Shown here in pieces: positions 48,351 to 58,748 of a stretch of 64,000 bases of DNA. Below the pieces are notes generated by a model, which did no database searches, was not told the origin of the DNA, and saw only the letters and a list, made by a program, of their open reading frames with translations. This stretch comes from Ceratodon purpureus (taxonomy: Eukaryota; Streptophyta; Bryopsida; Pseudoditrichales; Ditrichaceae). Numbering within the stretch: the first letter of the stretch is position 1; the number at the start of each line of letters is the position of its first letter. The DNA lies in the NCBI GenBank assembly GCA_014871385.1, contig CM026426.1:67417692-67481691 (forward strand), given 5' to 3'. Position numbers and translations under genes: made by a program.

Positions 48351-48870
48351 ATGGCTTCGTCAATGCAAGCGATCAGGTGCTCATCAAGCTTTGCAAATGG
48401 ATCGACATTGATCGGAGTGCGAGGATCACCTTCTCTATGCAGGCGTGCGAGGAATTTGTCTCCACGAAGCTCCCTTTCAGCACAGGTACATTGGTTCACT
48501 TTTAGTTGTTTGCACCAATTCATCTGTGGATTTCTTGGACTTGCGATCATCTTCATTTCTGTCAAGATGGATGGAGTTGCATCATCTTCAGGCTGGGACA
48601 TGGACACAGGTAACATGCTGACATGCTCGCGAATGAGACGGTCTCAAGCTTGTGGTATGTTAACCTTGTTGTCTTCGTAAGCATGTCTCTTTGACTCATT
48701 TCAAAATTTTGATGATTACTCTGTTCTTATCTTCAATTGCCCAATGGTTCTGATTTTTCTGCGTGATGTCCTTTCTCTCAAATTCAGGTCCTCCATGTAC
48801 AGATGCTTGGGATGAAGGATGAGATCCACATGCTTTCACTGAAGGCAAATGGGTACCTCTTCCTGACAGA
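48351..48870 (+). CDS. Small spliced gene with transit-peptide-like start
   Basis: The ATG at 48351 begins MASSMQAIRCSSSFANG, rich in Ser, Ala and Arg without acids, like a plastid or mitochondrial targeting peptide. The exon ends at CAG|GTACAT (48485). Splicing to the TTCAG acceptor at about 48787 keeps frame and adds VLHVQMLGMKDEIHMLSLKANG before a stop near 48875, giving about 75 residues. Alternatively the exon is the 5' end of the gene at 48913-49557 through a different exon chain. I recognise no family. Confidence 0.3.
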
Positions 48871-48912
48871 AAGTTAGCTAAAGTGGCTGGTTCGGTTGAT
48901 CCTTTAGGACAA

Positions 48913-49557
48913 ATGGGGGTCACTGGAAGCAGGTTATTCCCATCTGCTGGCTCACCTCAAAGTGGACGAGCTCAAAGCGAATACACGAACGATGATGGAT
49001 GGGAAACCGTGCCGAAAAGAAAGAAGAAGGGGTTTTTAGGAAATAAGAATCCACCAACTCTACAAACAGGCAAAGTGCAATCGAATAGAGCAATGTTGCA
49101 GGACAGTAGTGGTACGACAACAAGTAGGAGCAGAGCAGTGGAGGATTTTGAGCTTATGGGTAAAAGACTGGGTGGGGGCAATAAGCTTCCAGGTTCCCAC
49201 GAGGAATTTGGGAACCGTAGTAAAGGATATAGCATTTCCAGAGAATCTTACAAGGGCAACAGTAGCGCCAGCTATGTGGACATGCTACGGGGAAAAGGAT
49301 CGCTAAGTGTGTCTCCAGGTAGGCAGCGACACTTTCCCACTTTAAGTGATTCAGTATACAGCATCAAGAACCCGGAGAGAGTTCCCTTGAGAGACACCGA
49401 AGGTACATCAAGAGTTGGGACTTCGAAGACGGAAATCAATGCGGACAACATGAACATGGCCTTCCAGAATCTGATACTAGAATTGTCAGAAGAAAGGGTT
49501 GAAACGAAAGGTGGTTCATTTTCAGGTATTGGTTGCACGAGTTCTAATTCTACATGA
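48913..49557 (+). CDS. Hydrophilic protein with WETVPKRKKK motif, unknown
   Basis: An open frame of about 214 residues from the ATG at 48913 (open further upstream to a TGA near 48820). It is Ser-, Gly- and Lys-rich and appears disordered, with DDGWETVPKRKKKGF near the start, a D-G-W-E-x-V-x-K-K/R pattern seen in several plant RNA-related proteins, and SYVDMLRGKG later. No catalytic domain is visible. It could be one exon of a larger host gene. Composition is coding-like and different from the surrounding element remnants. Confidence 0.4.
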   Translation: MGVTGSRLFPSAGSPQSGRAQSEYTNDDGWETVPKRKKKGFLGNKNPPTLQTGKVQSNRAMLQDSSGTTTSRSRAVEDFELMGKRLGGGNKLPGSHEEFGNRSKGYSISRESYKGNSSASYVDMLRGKGSLSVSPGRQRHFPTLSDSVYSIKNPERVPLRDTEGTSRVGTSKTEINADNMNMAFQNLILELSEERVETKGGSFSGIGCTSSNST

Positions 49558-50391
49558 TAAGTAATCTGCGTGTCCGTGATTGTGTGTTAACGACTACTTC
49601 GCTCGCCTGTTTTCACTGGTGTAGGTTCTTTCCTTCATGTCCTTCTGACATAGCCTATGCAGCATAGTTCTTAATCTTGAGACTAATTCGATCTTTCCAT
49701 CGTATGTATTCAGTTGGATGTCTAGCAGTGCTTTTATAGTCTCTTCCACTGGTCTACATGGTTATCTTTAAAGTTCTATAGGAGAGGTTATTCTCGGGAA
49801 TGCACCCACTGAAGAGGATTGATTACTGACAAAATAGATGACAAAGAGCACGAGGTAGTGAGGGGGAAAGTTCGTACGTGAGCGGAGAGCGGTGAGCGCA
49901 GAATGGAGAGCACAGAATTGACAATTAGGAAAATTTTCAAAAGCAAAGTAGACCCTATAACCGTGGAAAATTACTAAATTAAGGCTTAATTTTGACACTT
50001 TTTTTAGAAAAAGAGTATATTACCGTGGAAATCAGGATTATCTCTGGTAAGAATTTATTACGTTTGTTCTCAAAGATACAAATTAGGGCTGATGTCATGA
50101 TGACGTCATGCATACATTCCTTTAGATTTATCATGGGTTTGGGCAAGATACAATGATCAGGCGTTGAGTTTTAGATCAAACAAATAATTCTTTCATAGAA
50201 TTATGTAAATGCACAAGGAAAAAAACAACTTTCACAGAACATGAAGGAGGCAAGGTATACACGAGTATAAACTGGAAATGAGAATCATGAATATTTTAGT
50301 GCTTTGCAGTAGAGTAGACGATGCAGTATGTAATGAACTCCACTGAAATCAAATCAAATTAAATGGAAACAATGATAGAGCGAGGCCTCTT
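49558..50391. other. No gene recognised
   Basis: AT-rich spacer between a plus-strand and a convergent minus-strand gene; it should contain both 3' ends. Nothing else seen. Confidence 0.5.
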
Positions 50392-53300
50392 TCAAACTTC
50401 GAAGAGGCTACAGTCGCTACTTCCACTCTCAGAACCCGATGACTCAGACTCTCCTTCTACAACCTCTTCATCGACAAATAGAAGGGCCCTGGGATCAAAA
50501 TTAGTGGGCCGACTAGGAACATATCTAAGTGCACCACATTGAAGCGCTTGTGCTAAGCCCTCTGCATAGTCCGGAAGAATAAAAGGCTGAACCGGGCTGG
50601 AATTAAGACGCCACGATGGAGTGAACACGGCTCTATGCCCACTTGGCGGTGTTGTCACAACTACTCTGCAATAGAAAGCCAGAAGTGGTTAGAACGAATA
50701 GGTAAATTTGCGTACAGAAATAATACTAGATGTATTGCACGAAACCTACAAAGCATAGACTAAGACTTACAATACTTAGTGGGTCTTTGTTTCTTTGCTG
50801 GTGCTTCCTCTGCTGCTACCGGTCTAGGATGTTTAGGGGGGCCCATGGGAGATTTTGCTGCCATATACGGTTTGAGAAGGGCGTTGAATATGGCTTCGTC
50901 ATCCTCAAAAGCTATAATATGACGACCAATAGCCTGGCAAGCCTTGACAGAGGCCCCTGCAACTCAAAGCAAGGTGAAGACGTGAGAAACTGAGGAAGGA
51001 ATCAGAGAAATAATTCTGTAGAGACATGTAAGAACGGTTACCTGTTCCTGCCTTCCAGTCCAGGACTATGTCGCCGGGCTTCGAGAGCTCTCCAATTATG
51101 CTCTGCATCATCCCAGGGGATTTTTCCCTTGGCCCTCTCCATGGAACATCCCCATTCATTTGCTGAGAATCAACGTCGATAAAGTTGAAAATCGCATCAC
51201 TCTCGGTAATGTTGAGGTCGCCATGTATGACATCGGATTTCTTCGTTTGAAAGGAGAACTTAGATGGCGGCTCGCCACCACGAACGAAGACCCGGATCCA
51301 GAACCGATTAGTCTGCAATCAACCAAATTATGTCAGAATGAATAAACGGACGGGATAGTACTAAGTAAACTGAAGGAAAGGAAAGGATGAAATTACCAGG
51401 TTTCCGGGGTTCGTAGGAGAAGTCAGGCCGAGCTCATTGAAGCCCCACCAGTCTTTGTAAAGGACAAACTTAGTGGCGCTAGCTTCTTCAAGAATCTCCG
51501 TAGCCAACGCTTGATCATTGTTGTAGATGATGCACAGAGCGCCATCATTTTGCAAGTAAAGACTTGCGAAATAGAAAATGTCGTACACATAATCCTTTTC
51601 ACGGGAGTTCCAAGGAGGAATCACGGTAGGAGGATCGGAAACGAGAGGGACAGGAAGATTCTCTGGGATGTCAACGATGATCAAGTCGACTCCCAGATGA
51701 TTCTCATCCTGGCACCGCTCAGGAACTTCGTTCTCGCGGCCACGTCCGAACTGGAGAAACAACGCTATAGGGTTAGACTATATGAAGTTAATTGAATGTG
51801 TATGTAATATCGAATTATGTAAGAAGAGAATCATACCTTGCGCACGAACTCTAGAGCCTTCACCCAATCCGGATGGCCACCCTTATCTTTGAGCTCCATG
51901 TTACGAACCAGTAACGGGGTCACGGATGACTTGATGACAGAAACACCAGTGGAATGGAGAGTTCCAGCGGAGGAGGTGCTTGCCGGGAGAAGTCTGGCCT
52001 TCCTTTGTTCCAGAAGACCTCTGGTGATAGCGGATGCACTGATCGATGAAGGGGCAGGAGTAGGGGACGGATTGGGAACGACAATCACAGGAGATGGAAC
52101 GGCAGCGCCCTTCTCCGGTGCGGAGGACTCTGCAACAGTCTCCTGAGAGCCCTGGGACGTAGCACCCAGCTTTCGCAGTCGCCGCCCCCGCCCTTTCTTC
52201 GGTGGAGGTGCAGATGATTGATCCTGGAGGCCTTCGGCCTCATCAGAACCGTCTCCAGAATCGGCGATGGCTATTGATCCCGCGTCAAGCTCAGCTTTGA
52301 GCTCCGCTTCAGATTCAACAACGAAACCTCGAATGCAATCGAGGTACCAACAACCAGCGGCTAGGTGCGGAGAGCTGAACCTCTTCAGCTGCAGAGGAGT
52401 ATAGATACACTGATCAGAGCCTCTCTGAATCCACGAGGCGAAGTATGAAGGGAACTTCTCAGGGTCAATTGCACCTTTTGGAAGCAGCTCTCTCTTGAAG
52501 TACCTAATGAAAATCATGTGCCATATTAATCAGAATCATAGTATTGACAGTAAATAAAAGCGAAAAAGAAAAAAAGATAAAAATTCGAAGTGAATAAAAG
52601 TCATACCGGTATGTCACACGCTTAACAACATCTGCTGCTCCCGGATAAGTGGAAAAATCAGACTTCTTATCAAAAGGCTTTTCTGCGCGGGTACTTATAA
52701 ATGCGGGGAAAGCCTTTTCCCAAAGGAGAATACGCCAACTCTCCACATAAGCGTCTGGCCGCAACAGTCCCGGGAAGGACTTCCACTTGATGACAAGGTT
52801 CTCGGTCTTGCAGATGTCATCAAACTCCCGGGTAACAGCATCCTCTATCTGCGATTGAAAGGTAAAGTCATCGAGGTAAATATTGACATGGGACAAAGAA
52901 GAAGTAGTATCTGTAATTATTTCGAAGTTTGAAGGTACTATACCATAGCCCAGAATGTTGCCTTGTTCAACCAAGGGTCGAAGTCGGCCTCTTTAAAGTC
53001 CTGGGGCAAAAATCTGTAAGATTGTCGTGCACTTGCTGAAGAGTTCCACCACCTCAGCCAACGCGCCTTGAACTTTGCATCAACAGCTGCAGGAACAATC
53101 TTCTGAAGCTTCTCCACTGTCATCTCCGGCTTGGAGAATTCACTGTAATGCCGATTGATCTGGGAAGTGAACATTACATGAACGGGAAGGTTAGTGTTTA
53201 GATTACTTATTCAAAAGTAAAGTAGAGATGTGAAGAAACTAACCTCCGCGAGGAAGTCATCACCGTTTTTGGGATTGGCAATGGCGAGGTACTTGGTGAA

Positions 53301-56300
53301 GTCCTTCTTCTTAATGTAGTTGATCATGTCGGACGAAGCAGCAGACATAGCATCCCAAACCCTTGCGGGAGTTTGCTCTGTAATGGGTGTCTTCTCCTTG
53401 TAGATCCTGGCTGCTTCGTCAGAAGCAGCCACGATTTCTCTCTGGAAAAAAAACATTATCAACTTCTGAGTGTACAGAGCACGGCAATTGATGACATTTA
53501 GAATCGTAAGGGGGGGTGGGGAAGAAGTGCTTACACGATAAAGAAATGCGATGAAGATTTTGGTTGGCAAAGTAAACCATCCTGGAATCGATGGTTTGTG
53601 ATTCAAACATAATTGATACTCTGCTGGTGAGAGCAGATCCTTGAATTCCTCCAATTTCATCACACCAAAAGAGCGAATACGAAAGAGTTTTGCAGGAAGA
53701 TTACTCTTCACATGATCATTTTCTGTAGACCTGCTCGAAGATATGGTAGTTAGTTAAAGCCCTGAAGTACAACCAGCTTTCAAGAAGTGGGGACAAGAAG
53801 TAGGGAAAAAATTCTTACCAGTTGATGTCGTGCATGACATGAAGAAGGTTTCCCACATGACCGCGGGGGTCAAGAACAATGCAATGCACGGAGATGTGCC
53901 AAGCTGGATCATCATAGTGATGGTTGTTGATATGTCTGTACCATGCGGCAAGGCGATGGTTACCTTCCCAGACATAGAACATCTTCCCGGAGAACTCCTT
54001 CCAGTCCGGATCGGCCAAGAGCTCATCCTCAAAAGCATCGTTGACTTTCTGCCAACAAGGGCTCCAGTCAGCCTTGATCTCAGGCGTGACTTCCGCTGTC
54101 ATCTCCTCGTGGTTGTACATGGAAATGTACATGACCCGGTCACCATCTCTATATCCATTGACAAACTCTCGCTCCAAATGTTGAACTCCCATTTCGCCTA
54201 CCGGTCGCACTCTTGCCATTGACTGCATCCTGCAGAGGGGTACGAGCATACGGGACTTCGTCTTTGGGAGTATTTGGAGGTCGTTGATGACGCTTGTAGA
54301 GTCCAATTTGAATTGTTTTCTGTGTTCCAATTCACTGTCCACTGCATTCGTCAATTCAGTCGGACAAGGTGGCGCTGGCAACTGATCCTGTGTTTGTGTT
54401 TGAGTTACCTGTCAAACGTCATACGTATTTAGAGTTGATTCAAAGATAATGAACGTAAGCAAATCAAAAACAAAAATGTAGAATATAAGAATTACTTCGC
54501 AGACTGGTACATCTCAGACTGGAGCAGAAATAAGTAGAGCTTAGGCCACTATGTGCGTCGTGCACGACTATAATACTCCCTAGCCTGTCTACAGTTCCAG
54601 TGACGGCGCCTCTTCCAAAATCGCCTAGTCTGCTGGACAGGGCATGGCAGTATCGCCGGGAGGGCGAAGACAACATGGGCTGGCCTCCTCACTCTAATAG
54701 GCGAGGATGGAGAAGGTGGAGACATAGGCGGGGTCCCAAGTCTTGGAGAGGTAGGCATGTAGCCCGAGGATGTAGGCTCGTAGACAGGAGACGTAGGCAT
54801 GTACTGAGGAGAGTGGACCTCGAGAGGTCCACTACCTAAACCTACAGGGTTGCCCAAATCACATCTACATAAATAAGGCTGATCAAAAGAATCCGAGAGG
54901 TCGGAGACATTGATCAGTGAGATCGGCGAACTGATGGACAAGGGTGCATCTGAGAATACCTAGAGAAAAAGAACAAAGACATTGTCAGATTCCCAACTAA
55001 GCTTTCAAAAGAAAATTAGAAAAGACTATGGAGGTTGAAAATACTATGCTATTCTTAATTGAGAAGACAAAATCCAACAACTTACCTCAGTTTCAGCTGG
55101 AGTTGGGCCATCAAAGTCACTTGCAGTGAATTGCTCTGTGACCTCCTACAATACAAAGGGAAAACAAATAATAAGAAATCAACAGAAAACACCAAACAAC
55201 AAGAAGAAAGCAACAGTTGACATTTAAACATATTCATTCCCCAGATATAATTCTTCTTGTTTTTAAAATAAGCCCCCTTCTCCCCCTCCTCCTCCCCCCA
55301 CTCCTCCCCCACCGCAAGGGGGAGTGTCGGCTCCGAATGCGCCTTGGCGGGGGTGGCTTCCCCCGGGGCTGCGGCTCCAATGCGGCTCCCAAAGACTGCA
55401 GCTCCGACCTTCCTTGCCGCGGCCATGGCTTCCGCAAGGGTCCACTGTAATTTAACCCCCCCATCCCCCCACTCCTCCCCCACCGCAAGGGGGAGTGTCG
55501 GCTCCGAATGCGCCTTGGCGGGGGTGGCTTCCCCCGGGGCTGCGGCTCCAATGCGGCTCCCAAAGACTGCAGCTCCGACCTTCCTTGCCGCGGCCATGGC
55601 TTCCGCAAGGGTCCACTGTAATGCAACCCCCTTATCCCCCCACTCCTCCCCCACCGCAAGGGGGAGTGTCGGCTCCGAATGCGCCTTGGCGGGGGTGGCT
55701 TCCCCCGGGGCTCCGGCTCCAATGCGGCTCCCAATGCCTGCAGCTCCGACCTTCCTTGCCGCGGCCATGGCTTCCGCAAGGGTCCACTATAATGCAACCC
55801 CCCCATCCCCCCACTCCTCCCCCACCGCAAGGGGGAGTGTCGGCTCCGAATGCGCCTTGGCGGGGGTGGCTTCCCCCGGGGCTGCGGCTCCAATGCGGCT
55901 CCCAATGCCTGCAGCTCCGACCTTCCTTGCCGCGGCCATGGCTTCCGCAAGGGTCCACTGTAATGCAACCCCCTTATCCCCCCACTCCTCCCCCACCGCA
56001 AGGGGGAGTGTCGGCTCCGAATGCGCCTTGGCGGGGGTGGCTTCCCCCGGGGCTGCGGCTCCAATGCGGCTCCCAATGCCTGCAGCTCCGACCTTCCTTG
56101 CCGCGGCCATGGCTTCCGCAAGGGTCCACTGTAATGCAACCCCCTTATCCCCCCACTCCTCCCCCACCGCAAGGGGGAGTGTCGGCTCCGAATGCGCCTT
56201 GGCGGGGGTGGCTTCCCCCGGGGCTGCGGCTCCAATGCGGCTCCCAATGCCTGCAGCTCCGACCTTCCTTGCCGCGGCCATGGCTTCCGCAAGGGTCCAC

Positions 56301-57319
56301 TGTAATGCAACCCCCTTATCCCCCCACTCCTCCCCCACCGCAAGGGGGAGTGTCGGCTCCGAATGCGCCTTGGCGGGGGTGGCTTCCCCCGGGGCTGCGG
56401 CTCCAATGCGGCTCCCAATGCCTGCAGCTCCGACCTTCCTTGCCGCGGCCATGGCTTCCGCAAGGGTCCACTGTAATGCAACCCCCCCATCCCCCCACTC
56501 CTCCCCCACCTCAAGGGGGAGTGTCGGCTCCGAATGCGCCTTGGCGGGGGTGGCTTCCCACGGGGCTGCGGCTCCAATGCGGCTCCCAATGCCTGCAGCT
56601 CCGACCTTCCTTGCCGCGGCCATGGCTTCCGCAAGGGTCCACTGTAATGCAACCCCCCCATCCGCCCACTCCTCTCCCTCCTCCCCCACATTCTCTTCCG
56701 CCCCGACTTAGTCTAATTCACTAGAGTTTTGAACCCTCTCTTACCGATCACCCACAAACACAACCCCAACAAATCTCATCACCAAGAATTCAAGAAGACT
56801 CAACATCCGAACTGGAATCCTCACCTCCTCTGTAGCAGGGCCGCGGTCCGATCCGCCATGCTCACTCGCCATCTCTTCCTCCACACGCTCCTGTCCTCGC
56901 TCCTCTTCACGCTCCGCCATCTCCTTAGGTGTCCCCTCCTCTATAGATGCCGCGGGTGAATGTTGCACTAGGGCTTGCGAAGAGCCCTTTCGACTCCCAC
57001 CTCGACCCTTACCCCTCCCTCGACCCCTCACCTCGGCCCTCCGACCTCTCCCTCGGGCCGACCCCTCATCCATGTCCTCTTCTCCTGGGCTTACCGCAAT
57101 GTCGAGCGAATCAACATCCTCCCCACTAGTTTCAGTAGGACTTCCAGGGTGCCCTCGCCCCGCTCGTGTAGCAGCAAGTAGATCCCCACCTTCGCCCGCC
57201 TCCATAATTTGGCGTCTCGCTCTCGTAGCGATTTTTCTCAACGTCTTTTGATCTGACTCCTCGCCCGTACCCACTTCTGGCGTCTTCTCCTCTTCAACGT
57301 CTTGCTCAATCCTAAACAA
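50392..57319 (-). CDS. ParB-like / DNA-methyltransferase-like fusion gene, multi-exon
   Basis: Minus-strand gene with a consistent chain of GT-AG exons and no internal stops seen. Order: acidic/basic disordered exon (57319-56825, ends GAG|GTGAGG); 55145-55086; 54959 onward with CTD-like heptads (54803-54741); about 54412-53819 with a ParB-like box, FYVWEGNHRLAAWYRHI; 53738-53520, then about 53445-53250; 53162-52945; 52860-52605; 52505-51837; about 51762-51400; 51310-51048; 50954-50778; 50664-50392. The C-terminal part has DLIIVDIPE (motif IV position, about 51680) followed later by GDIVLDWKAGTG spliced to GASVKACQAIGRHIIAFEDD (motif I, SAM binding), the beta-class order of DNA amino-methyltransferases. 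The DPPY-type tetrapeptide is replaced by DIPE, so catalysis is doubtful. ParB plus methyltransferase recalls phage and bacterial modification proteins. 5' end uncertain. Confidence 0.6.
54741..54803 (-). other. Three RNA polymerase II CTD-like heptads
   Basis: Three consecutive seven-residue repeats, YMPTSPV, YEPTSSG and YMPTSPR, then LGTPPMSPPSP. They follow the Y-x-P-T-S-P-x pattern of the polymerase II C-terminal domain. They lie in a Ser/Pro-rich linker of the ParB/methyltransferase gene. A donor-like TAG|GTAGTG lies just upstream, so inclusion in the mature transcript is not certain. Confidence 0.6.
55280..56695. repeat. 171-bp minisatellite, eight copies
   Basis: Period exactly 171 bp: the word GCCTTGGCGG recurs at 55341, 55512, 55683, 55854, 56025, 56196, 56367 and 56538. 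Copies are nearly identical, differing at scattered sites such as AAAGACT/AATGCCT and CCCCAT/CTTAT. Because 171 is divisible by three and the unit lacks stops in most frames, long repetitive open frames exist on both strands. Flanking GT-AG sites of the minus-strand gene (56824 and 55146) place it in an intron of about 1.68 kb. Each copy ends in a C-rich run. Confidence 0.92.
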
Positions 57320-57537
57320 GTCGCCAATCTTCGCAATTGTTTAGGACTAAGACGAAATTTACTACTCCACTTTTATTTTGAACAACCGTTCATATTCATG
57401 CAGCTTCACTATTCTAAACAGTAAAACAACGAACCCGCAGCAAAGACATTTGTTCAAACCAAATATAATTTACATTTAATATCTTTTTATTGATGGATTC
57501 AGAAACTTACCATATCTATATTACCATGGTCGCCCGA

Positions 57538-57981
57538 CTAAGAATCCGTCCCTCCTGTCGAACACTCCTTGAATCCGAAAGAAGGTTGCGGTGTCTCCAA
57601 AGTCGGACTACAATTCAACCCCAGCTCTTCCGTCATCTCCAGATGTTTCTCTCCGCTACTTATTACTTCATGCTCCTCATGCTCAACTGCGGTATCCTCT
57701 AAAACCTCATCTTCCGCCTCTACTATGGACTCTAGAATGAGTTTACGGATGCTACAAAATTTAATTGCCACAGGCAGCCCAGCTCCTCGAACCTTCAGAG
57801 GTGCACTCAAGAGGTTGCCTTTCGACTTTGACTTCCTACGTAATTCTCTCCTCTTCCTCGATCTCCTGTTAGTAAAATCTATACCACCTGGTTTTCTTCT
57901 ACGCCTAGGAGTGACATAAGTGGAGAGAGCTGACCCTCCACTCTCCTTCATATGTCTAACTAACGAGAGAAGTCTCCTCAC
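57538..57981 (-). CDS. Basic/acidic hypothetical exon upstream of the methyltransferase-like gene
   Basis: A 147-residue minus-strand frame beginning with ATG at 57981 (MRRLLSLVRHMKESGG). The first half is very basic (TPRRRRKPGG, RRSRKRRELRRKSKSKG), compatible with nuclear localisation; the second half is acidic (EDEVLEDTAVEHEEHE). No domain is recognised. It ends with a stop at 57538, but a GTAATA donor-like site nearby would allow splicing to the exon at 57319, making it the 5' exon of the ParB/methyltransferase gene. This link is inferred from strand and proximity. Confidence 0.35.
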   Translation of the reverse strand: MRRLLSLVRHMKESGGSALSTYVTPRRRRKPGGIDFTNRRSRKRRELRRKSKSKGNLLSAPLKVRGAGLPVAIKFCSIRKLILESIVEAEDEVLEDTAVEHEEHEVISSGEKHLEMTEELGLNCSPTLETPQPSFGFKECSTGGTDS

Positions 57982-58748
57982 AATATAGCTCTCCTCCTAA
58001 CTTTCCTCTAACTTATGTATCCCAAACCTGCAACCCCCCTGACTCTGCCCTAAATACTTCCCATATTCTAAACCTACTTGAATTAATGAAAACTATAAAT
58101 AAATTGCAACTTGAATTAAAGCTGATGAGATCAATCTATATTTGAAGAGAATAAACCAAGCCCACATAATATTAAAAGATTTGAATTAAGCACAGGAATA
58201 CTTGTATTAAATATGGATGCAAGTGACGGCTCACTCTAATCTCACTCACAGTCTGTCTGTCCAGCAATTTATTATGAATATTGAGGAACTCTAACACTGA
58301 ATAAAATATAGAATTTGAATAAATCATATGCTTGCATTAGTCCTATAAATATATAACTAATGCATGAATTTGATTAATTCAAATTCTATATATTTATTGT
58401 TTTAAATGCAGAAAGAGTAGACGGCTCTTTTTAATCCAATCACACCCCATAAAATACAGAATCTGCTCCACCATTCAAATACGCGAAGCAATAGTCTAAA
58501 AATCTTCCTACATATTTATGGGCCTGCAAAAAGCAACATCATAATTAGTTAGCGCCGTCTCTCTTTAATCATACATTTGTTACGTAGCAGAATGAATCAT
58601 TACCTAGTCGTCCACATGGACATTCCAATTTGAATAAAATGATCAACAGCGATGCATCATTCCTCTCACTTCGCTCTCGCGATACTGCTTTGCTAGTATA
58701 CTCCCTCTTTTCCTATCTTCCTCTAGTATCACTGAGTTGCCTGCGAAC
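57982..58748. other. AT-rich spacer
   Basis: Strongly AT-rich, no supported coding frame. It lies between divergent genes and should contain their promoters. Nothing specific could be identified. Confidence 0.5.

Noticed and set aside
55234-56724. Several 300-485-residue open frames on both strands
   Set aside because: They are by-products of a 171-bp repeat divisible by three. Flanking splice sites of the minus-strand gene place the repeat in an intron.
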